This document shows positions 6,400 through 10,839 of a stretch of DNA of 12,540 bases, piece after piece. The stretch covers positions 1 through 12,540 of the forward strand of contig JAESSZ010000433.1 of assembly GCA_016763875.1 (NCBI GenBank). The letters are read 5' to 3'. Origin of the DNA: Nannocystaceae bacterium. Its GTDB lineage: Bacteria; Myxococcota_A; Polyangia; Nannocystales; Nannocystaceae. Numbering within the stretch: the first letter of the stretch is position 1; each line of letters starts with the position of its first letter. The translations under genes were made by a program, and so were the position numbers. A model generated the notes under the pieces. The model searched no databases and had not been told where the DNA came from. It saw nothing but the letters and a program-made list of their open reading frames with translations.

Positions 6400-7170
6400 A
6401 TGAGCGAGCTCGATATTCACCGGATGATTCTGCTGGCGGTCTTCGTCGCCGCGGGAGCAACGTTCGCGGCCACCGGTCTGAAAACGGTTCCCTACGGGCG
6501 CCACCGAAGCGGGGGCGACGGCGGATTCGGCATCCCGGAGCGACTGGGATGGGTCGTGATGGAGGCCCCCTGCGTGTTTGGGTTTTGGTGGATCTTCCAG
6601 CAAGGCGGGAACAAGGGCGAGCTGGTGCCGATGGTGTTCCTTTGCATGTGGATGACCCACTACGTCCACCGCGGCATCATCTATCCGCTGCGCAAGCGCG
6701 TCGCGGCGGGCAAAACGCTCCCACTGCTCATGGTGGTGGTGCCGGGCTTCATCTTCAACAGCGCCAACGCGTACCTCAACGCCCGGTGGATCTCTGCGCT
6801 AGGCCCCGCCTACCCCATCGCGTGGCTGTGGAGCTTCCGTTTCTTGTACGGCGCCCTGCTGTTTGTCACCGGGTTCGTCATCAACCGTTGGGCCGACTAC
6901 AAACTGCGAACGCTGCGTGCGCCAGGGGAGACCGGATACAGGATCCCGAGAGGCGGACTGTATGACGAGGTCTCATGCCCGAACTACATGGGCGAGCTGC
7001 TGCAGTGGATCGGCTTTGCGATCGCGACCTGGTCGCTGTCGGGCGCCGTGTTTGCGGTGTTCACCGCCGCCAATCTGGTGCCACGCGCCGTCAGCCACCA
7101 CCTGTGGTACCAGCGCCAGTTTCCAAACTACCCGCGACGACGACGAGCGATCATCCCGTACCTGCTGTGA
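6400..7170 (+). CDS. 3-oxo-5-alpha-steroid 4-dehydrogenase (steroid 5-alpha-reductase) family protein
   Basis: 256 residues, very close to the animal SRD5A enzymes (254-259). Family landmarks are VPYGRH near residue 30, ERLGWVVMEAP, an RIPRGGLYDEVSCPNYMGE block (Asn195, Glu199, matching the conserved Asn and Glu of SRD5A), LLQWIGFAIATWSL, and a C-terminus with the HHLWY motif and IIPYLL. Several hydrophobic segments indicate a multi-helix membrane protein. The family uses NADPH to reduce the delta-4 double bond of 3-oxo steroids, and related enzymes act on very-long-chain enoyl groups. Sterol-forming myxobacteria exist, which makes a steroid substrate plausible here but does not prove it. The ATG at 6400 lies 15 bases after the channel stop, with GAGGA at 6383-6387 as a possible, somewhat distant ribosome site, so it is likely cotranscribed with the channel. 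Confidence 0.9.
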   Translation: MSELDIHRMILLAVFVAAGATFAATGLKTVPYGRHRSGGDGGFGIPERLGWVVMEAPCVFGFWWIFQQGGNKGELVPMVFLCMWMTHYVHRGIIYPLRKRVAAGKTLPLLMVVVPGFIFNSANAYLNARWISALGPAYPIAWLWSFRFLYGALLFVTGFVINRWADYKLRTLRAPGETGYRIPRGGLYDEVSCPNYMGELLQWIGFAIATWSLSGAVFAVFTAANLVPRAVSHHLWYQRQFPNYPRRRRAIIPYLL

Positions 7171-7240
7171 CGCGAACGGCGGCGTTTCGCTCGCCTGAGC
7201 CGTGAACGGAAGAACGCCTGAACCCGTCGCTGCTATGGTG

Positions 7241-7822
7241 TCACGGATCCCGCTCGAGAGCGTCGAGCTTCCCGCCAACGACAGCGGTAAGACTGAGACC
7301 GTAGCTGCACCACGACTCGACGAACGCCACCAACGACGGCGCCACTACGAGCGGCTCTCCGCGGTTGTCGTCAAAAACAAGATGGCCGGTTGCCTCGTCG
7401 ATGATGATCGGTTCCTGACCGTAGGGCACTGCGAACGCGAGGCCTACGTACCGGTCATCGTTGCCTGCGGACTCAACTTCGATGCGACCTGCGGGCCGGG
7501 GTCCGTTGAGGACACTACCGAGATCGTCGGAGCGGGTCAGACGTACCAGCGACTCATGAATGCCGTCGACGTCTAGACCATCTGCGAGTCTAAGCATCGC
7601 GCCCAACAGTTCAGGGAAGTCTCGGCCCGTTTTCTGTCGATAGCCTCGCTCAAGCTTCGGGATCGCGGGTGACATCGGCCGACCAGCTTCGATCGACACG
7701 CCGGTTTGACCGTGTTCTTCGAAGAGATCTGCTGTTCGCCAGGTCTGTAGGACTCGCTCCGGGTTGCGGAGGAGTCCTTCAAACTGCGCTAGCGCGGCGC
7801 GCTCCCGGGCGGAGAGGGTCAT
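7241..7822 (-). CDS. SUKH/SMI1-KNR4-like protein
   Basis: 193 residues from ATG at 7822; GTG at 7852 would add ten residues. No signal peptide or membrane helix is seen. The pattern resembles the SMI1/KNR4 (SUKH) fold: an N-terminal helix pair (KLERGYRQKTGRDFPELLG, then MLRLADGLDVDG), then a strand-rich part (RYVGLAFAVPYGQEPI, IIDEATGHLVFDDNRG) and a closing helix (VAPSLVAFVESW). In bacteria SUKH proteins often serve as immunity proteins against polymorphic toxins, but many are standalone with unknown roles, and no toxin gene is visible here. The lipoprotein gene upstream on the same strand ends 55 bases before the start, so the two may be cotranscribed. The family assignment rests on pattern recognition and is moderate. 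Confidence 0.6.
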   Translation of the reverse strand: MTLSARERAALAQFEGLLRNPERVLQTWRTADLFEEHGQTGVSIEAGRPMSPAIPKLERGYRQKTGRDFPELLGAMLRLADGLDVDGIHESLVRLTRSDDLGSVLNGPRPAGRIEVESAGNDDRYVGLAFAVPYGQEPIIIDEATGHLVFDDNRGEPLVVAPSLVAFVESWCSYGLSLTAVVGGKLDALERDP

Positions 7823-7877
7823 GGAGTTCCATTTAGCACGGGCGGCCTCCACGTCGGACCGCCAACGCCACCCAGGG

Positions 7878-8630
7878 CTACGGACAGTCCGAGTAATACC
7901 AGTGCTGGCCGGCCGAGATGAACGGATTGACGCCCGCGGGGACCGACATCACGAAGCAGTTCGCACCGTCGTAGTAGCTCCCGGGGAGCGGACACGAGTT
8001 CGTACCGATCGGGGTGCAGTAATAGTTGCCACCCCAGATGAACGCTTGAGTGCCGGACGGCGCGCTGCCCATGTAGCAGTTCTCGCCGTCGTACCACCCA
8101 CCTGAGGGACAGGGATCCGAGCATCCGCAGTCCATCAAGAAGGTCTCGGTATCGTAGCTGGTGCGGCTCCTTTTGACGCGGACTTTGTAGCTCTGGCCAC
8201 ACACCAGGCCGTTCAAACTAACGCCCATGATCCCCGCCGACGGCGAGTAGCCAAGAGAATTCCACATCACCTCGACGTCGAACGAGTTGGCTCCGCACAC
8301 GCTGCCACCAGCACTCGCGTTTTTCCAACACACCTTGTAGTCCTCGGGCAGCGGGTAGTTCACGTCCCAGCTGAGGGTCGCCGACGTGTTGCCCTGCTCC
8401 AGCCAGCCAAGGCTCCAGTTCGCCGCGACAACGTCGGGTTCGATCGCGACGTCGCCCTCGTTGGCCTGGGAGCCTTCGTGGTCCGGCTCGCTCGTGTCCG
8501 AGTCGATGCCAGTGGATGCGTCGTAGTCTTCGCCGTCGATGTTCGACTCTGCCTCGCAACCTAACGCGCCGCACAACGACAGCGCGGCGATGGAAGAGAT
8601 ACAGCGATGGATGCTTGAGATTCGGTTCAT
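7878..8630 (-). CDS. Secreted lipoprotein with Fn3-like domain and two Cys-rich C-terminal repeats
   Basis: 250 residues. The ATG at 8630 has an AGGAAG ribosome site about 10 bases upstream. Residues 1-24 form a signal peptide (basic start, hydrophobic SSIAALSL core) with a near-lipobox ALGC, so Cys25 is the likely lipidation site. Residues 26-68 are an acidic Asp/Ser/Glu linker. Residues 69 to about 155 look like a fibronectin type III sandwich (SATLSWDV, YKVCWKN, LVCGQSYKVRVKRS). Two tandem modules follow, about 174-206 and 213-249, each with CP..G.(W/Y)YDG.NC, then P.G...FI and aromatic residues, and three Cys per module. The protein should be anchored in the outer membrane or exposed at the surface. 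A binding role for the modules is inferred, and no enzyme motif is seen. Confidence 0.75.
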   Translation of the reverse strand: MNRISSIHRCISSIAALSLCGALGCEAESNIDGEDYDASTGIDSDTSEPDHEGSQANEGDVAIEPDVVAANWSLGWLEQGNTSATLSWDVNYPLPEDYKVCWKNASAGGSVCGANSFDVEVMWNSLGYSPSAGIMGVSLNGLVCGQSYKVRVKRSRTSYDTETFLMDCGCSDPCPSGGWYDGENCYMGSAPSGTQAFIWGGNYYCTPIGTNSCPLPGSYYDGANCFVMSVPAGVNPFISAGQHWYYSDCP

Positions 8631-8871
8631 GGGGGTTGCTTCCTGCGCAGCATGGGTGCGGCGGCTGTACCCCTACGGTAGCCAGAAACGCCCGCAATAG
8701 GCGGCCTGCTCGTTTAAGACCTTTGGTATTTCGCCGAGCGAGGAACGTCGTGCACTGGGGACTGCGATGCCGCGAACCGGGCAGCGTGGGTATCTAAGAA
8801 TCGCGCGTAACAGACTTGGGTCCCGCGGCGCGCGGCGGATTTTCACGGCAACGACGTCGGCGATGCCGCAG

Positions 8872-8886
8872 CTGTCGGGCCGACAG
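8872..8886. promoter_or_regulatory. Perfect 15-bp palindromic operator candidate upstream of second channel
   Basis: CTGTCGG and CCGACAG are exact inverted arms around one central base. The dyad ends one base before the possible -10 box TAGCAT (8888-8893), so a bound repressor would block the promoter of the potassium channel gene at 8900. Confidence 0.5.
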
Positions 8887-8887
8887 G

Positions 8888-8893
8888 TAGCAT
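8888..8893 (+). promoter_or_regulatory. Possible -10 box of a leaderless transcript
   Basis: TAGCAT lies 6 bases before the GTG start at 8900, which would put the transcript start on or next to the start codon. No good -35 box or ribosome site is visible, so this is weak. Confidence 0.3.
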
Positions 8894-8899
8894 CGCCGC

Positions 8900-9730
8900 G
8901 TGAGCATCCGGCGGAGAATCTGGGACGCACTGCAGCCAACGACGAGCCGTGATCGTGTTGGACGGGCCGTCGATGTGGGCATCGCGACGACAATCGTTGT
9001 AGCGATCGTCGCCCTGGTGCTGGAGAGCATGCCCAGTCTGGCGGGGTACTCGAAGATCTTCGGCGCCATCGAAGTCGTCACGCTGTCGGTCTTCGTGCCT
9101 GAGTACGCACTACGTCTGTGGGCGTGCAAAGAAGATCCAAGGTACTCGGGCGCATTGGGCCGACTACGATGGGCGGTTTCCGCATCCGCGATTATCGACT
9201 TTCTGGCAATTGCCCCTGCCGTTGCCTCGGCAGGAACGGTGGACCTGCGCGTGCTGCGAGGTCTGCGTCTGCTTCGTCTCTTCCGCCTTGGGCGCTACAG
9301 CAAGAGCCTGCATACGTTCGGACGCGTGCTGGGCGAGAGCCGGCAGCAGCTGATCATTGCGCTTTCACTCGTGCTGATCGTCCTGCTGATCTCATCTTCT
9401 TTGCTGTACCTTGTCGAGCGCGAACAACAGCCAGAGGCGTTCGGCAGCATCCCAGCGGCGATGTGGTGGGGCGTCGCTACGCTGACAACGGTCGGCTACG
9501 GTGACGTGCGACCGATCACCGATCTGGGCCGCGTGGTGGCGTCTGTGATCGCGGTCCTTGGCATCGGCACCTTCGCGATGCCCGCAGGCATCATCGCTGG
9601 CGCATTTGATCGGGTCGTCCGTGGGGAGGAAGCGGCGCGTAAGTGCCCCCACTGCGCCAGGACGATCGACGAACTCCAGCCGGGAATGCCAAGGTCGGAA
9701 GCGGCGCCAGAGCAGCCCCCGGGAAGCTAG
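8900..9730 (+). CDS. Six-helix voltage-gated potassium channel, C-terminal CxxC
   Basis: 276 residues from GTG at 8900. The N-terminus is short and basic (MSIRRRIWDAL). Hydrophobic S1-S3 follow, then an S4 with arginines at every third position (Arg117, 120, 123, 126, 129, 132), a pore loop with the filter TTVGYGD (196-202), and S6 (VASVIAVLGIGTFAMPAGIIAG). The cytosolic tail carries a single CPHC knuckle (Cys249, Cys252) and then a Pro/Glu-rich end. It is paralogous to the channel at 5452, but shorter at the N-terminus and with only half of a zinc ribbon. It should form a tetrameric, voltage-gated potassium pore in the inner membrane. The gene stands alone, divergent from the lipoprotein gene across 269 bases. 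A dyad and a possible -10 box lie directly before the start, and a hairpin overlaps its end. Confidence 0.92.
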   Translation: MSIRRRIWDALQPTTSRDRVGRAVDVGIATTIVVAIVALVLESMPSLAGYSKIFGAIEVVTLSVFVPEYALRLWACKEDPRYSGALGRLRWAVSASAIIDFLAIAPAVASAGTVDLRVLRGLRLLRLFRLGRYSKSLHTFGRVLGESRQQLIIALSLVLIVLLISSSLLYLVEREQQPEAFGSIPAAMWWGVATLTTVGYGDVRPITDLGRVVASVIAVLGIGTFAMPAGIIAGAFDRVVRGEEAARKCPHCARTIDELQPGMPRSEAAPEQPPGS

Positions 9731-9773
9731 ATCCGTCGTGAAACGAGCGCCCCAGCCTGTCTGGGCTTCCCGG
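9719..9773 (+). terminator. Hairpin at the end of the second channel gene
   Basis: CCGGGAAGC (9719-9727) and GCTTCCCGG (9765-9773) are exact 9-bp complements that enclose the stop codon. A small inner hairpin (CCCAG/CTGGG, 9751-9765) competes with the last pair. No T-run follows, so it would be a U-poor terminator or a protective 3' structure. Confidence 0.45.
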
Positions 9774-9876
9774 ACGCCACAGAGTCCTGTGCCGTGCCCA
9801 TGCCGATGCATACAACTCCTCGGCGCCACGTCTTAGGCGACATCAGGGATCCCCTCACGACGCGTGCGCTTCCGGC

Positions 9877-9892
9877 CTGACATCCATGTCAG
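9877..9892. repeat. 16-bp near-perfect palindrome
   Basis: CTGACAT and ATGTCAG are exact inverted arms around CC. The 2-base centre is too small for an RNA loop without losing pairs, so a protein-binding site is the more natural reading. No promoter next to it is obvious. Confidence 0.45.
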
Positions 9893-9970
9893 ACCGTGAC
9901 GGCCGTGCGTGGTGTTTTTCGGACACGCGCGTCATGGCTCGTGCCGTCCGGCACCGACGAAACGTGAAAT

Positions 9971-10011
9971 CCCGTGCAATCCCTGGTGCGGGAGCCGTTG
10001 GCACAACGGCT
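9971..10011 (+). ncRNA. Two directly abutting hairpins, candidate structured RNA
   Basis: Read as plus-strand RNA, CCCGUGC pairs with GUGCGGG (9971-9992, two G-U pairs). The next base begins AGCCGUUG-GCA-CAACGGCU (9993-10011), a perfect 8-bp stem. The stems share no bases and could stack end to end. The G-U pairs become A-C mismatches on the other strand, which favours plus-strand transcription. GTGC (9986-9989) can alternatively pair with GCAC (10012-10015). No RNA family was recognised and no promoter is clear. Confidence 0.35.
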
Positions 10012-10042
10012 GCACAGTAAGAGAACGTCCACAGCGGACATC

Positions 10043-10084
10043 TTGACTGACTTGGCTTGACTGACTTGGCTTGACCGACTTGGC
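10043..10084. repeat. 14-bp tandem repeat, three copies
   Basis: TTGACTGACTTGGC occurs twice without change and once with a single T-to-C change (TTGACCGACTTGGC). Related decayed pieces (CTTAGCTTG, CTTGACG) continue to about 10150. The unit is not a multiple of three and no frame is conserved, so the array is noncoding. Each unit starts with TTGAC, close to a -35 box, but no matching -10 boxes are seen. Confidence 0.8.
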
Positions 10085-10175
10085 TTATCGCTTGTTCGAC
10101 ACTAACGACCCTTAGCTTGCTTGACGCTTAGACTTAGCTTGACGACCTAACGCAGACCGATCGTGAGTACGCACT

Positions 10176-10199
10176 CCTTCTGGAGTCGGTGCCAGAAGG
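10176..10199. repeat. Perfect 8-bp hairpin
   Basis: CCTTCTGG and CCAGAAGG are exact complements around an 8-base loop. The hairpin lies two bases from the larger hairpin at 10202, downstream of the Nudix gene on the minus strand, and may form part of a double terminator. Confidence 0.5.
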
Positions 10200-10201
10200 T
10201 T

Positions 10202-10250
10202 GAGAACCCGGAAACTGAACGAGGACGCTCGTTTCGGTGACCGGGTTCTC
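10202..10250 (-). terminator. Long hairpin just after the Nudix stop codon
   Basis: GAGAACCCGG (10202-10211) and CCGGGTTCTC (10241-10250) are exact 10-bp complements. An inner stem AACGAG/CTCGTT closes a GACG loop. The structure starts 5 bases beyond the Nudix stop on the minus strand, the position expected for its terminator. No T-run follows it in either direction. Confidence 0.6.
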
Positions 10251-10255
10251 CACGT

Positions 10256-10771
10256 TCAGCCGTCGGGATGGCAGGCCAAGTAGTCGCGCAGATGCGGCAC
10301 GATCGGCCTCGCTAGGATCTGCGCGGGCGACATGAATCCCGCCCAGACGACCTCACGCTGATCCACGGCGAACTCGGGTCGGACGTCCAAGGTCACTTCC
10401 GAGATCGTGACCTTGTCCTTGCGGAACTCGAACTCCCGCACCGCGGTAAAGGACTGGCGAATGAGCTCGGGCGGGATGTGCAGCCCGACCTCTTCACCCA
10501 ACTCGCGTGATGCGGCTTGCACGGGCGTCTCGCCATCTCGAATGTACCCGCCAGGCAGCGTGTAGTGCCGCCGATAGGAGTTCTTGACGATGAGCACCTG
10601 GCCCTCGTGCCACACCGCGACGAGCGAGCCCCAGGTGCTTGGTCGTCGCACGAACCAGTAGGCTCGAAGCACCCTGTGGGCGACGATGTACGCGGCCTGA
10701 GTGCCGACCGCGGTCAGTTCGCGAGCCCGGCTGGGCTCGCCTATCGTATGTGCGCTGCTGGTGTGCCCCAT
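10256..10771 (-). CDS. Nudix hydrolase
   Basis: 171 residues from ATG at 10771; the codon before it, GTG at 10774, is an alternative. A complete Nudix box runs from 75 to 97: G-YIRDG-E-TPVQAAS-REL-G-EE-V-G-L, matching GX5EX7REUXEEXGU with all metal-binding glutamates. It is preceded by the usual strand and turn (VLIVKNSYRRHYTLPGG). The family hydrolyses a nucleoside diphosphate linked to another group, with Mg or Mn, and the substrate cannot be read from the box. The N-terminal 40 residues are basic and amphipathic, with no signal peptide, so the protein is probably cytosolic. It lies downstream of the amidohydrolase gene on the same strand across 57 bases, but the hairpin at 10814 may separate the transcripts. 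No ribosome site is clear at either start. Confidence 0.9.
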   Translation of the reverse strand: MGHTSSAHTIGEPSRARELTAVGTQAAYIVAHRVLRAYWFVRRPSTWGSLVAVWHEGQVLIVKNSYRRHYTLPGGYIRDGETPVQAASRELGEEVGLHIPPELIRQSFTAVREFEFRKDKVTISEVTLDVRPEFAVDQREVVWAGFMSPAQILARPIVPHLRDYLACHPDG

Positions 10772-10813
10772 CACAGGGCACTATTGAGCCACAGTCCGGC
10801 GGCGAGTCCAACC

Positions 10814-10839
10814 CCCCCTACAACCCGCCTAGTAGGGGG
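10814..10839 (-). terminator. Hairpin overlapping the amidohydrolase stop codon
   Basis: CCCCCTAC (10814-10821) and GTAGGGGG (10832-10839) are exact 8-bp complements around a 10-base loop that contains the stop codon. No T-run follows on the minus strand. It may end the amidohydrolase transcript before the Nudix gene. Confidence 0.45.

Larger units (their letters stand above)
9731..10255. other. Intergenic region rich in dyads and repeats, no convincing gene
   Basis: About 525 bases between the channel and the Nudix gene. No long reading frame has coding character. The stretch holds two short palindromes (CTGACAT-CC-ATGTCAG at 9877-9892 and GTGCCG-TC-CGGCAC at 9941-9954), two abutting hairpins (9971-10011), a 14-bp tandem repeat with decayed copies (10043 to about 10150) and two strong hairpins next to the Nudix stop (10176-10250). 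The repeat part is less GC-rich than its surroundings. A noncoding RNA, a regulatory cluster or a decayed element are all possible. Confidence 0.6.

Noticed and set aside
7172..7190. Hairpin GCGAA/TTCGC after the steroid reductase as a terminator
   Set aside because: The stem is only 5 bp with a 9-base loop and no T-run, which is too weak to claim.
9960..10035. Resemblance to a cobalamin riboswitch (GTGAAATCC followed later by CACAGTAAG)
   Set aside because: The B12 box is not found, the stems do not fit the known layout, and no gene follows on the plus strand.
10043..10076. Promoter array in the tandem repeat (each unit has a TTGAC core)
   Set aside because: No -10-like box lies at the required distance from any unit.
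10043..10150. Possible CRISPR array
   Set aside because: The units are 14 bp and directly adjacent with no unique spacers, and no cas gene is in the window.
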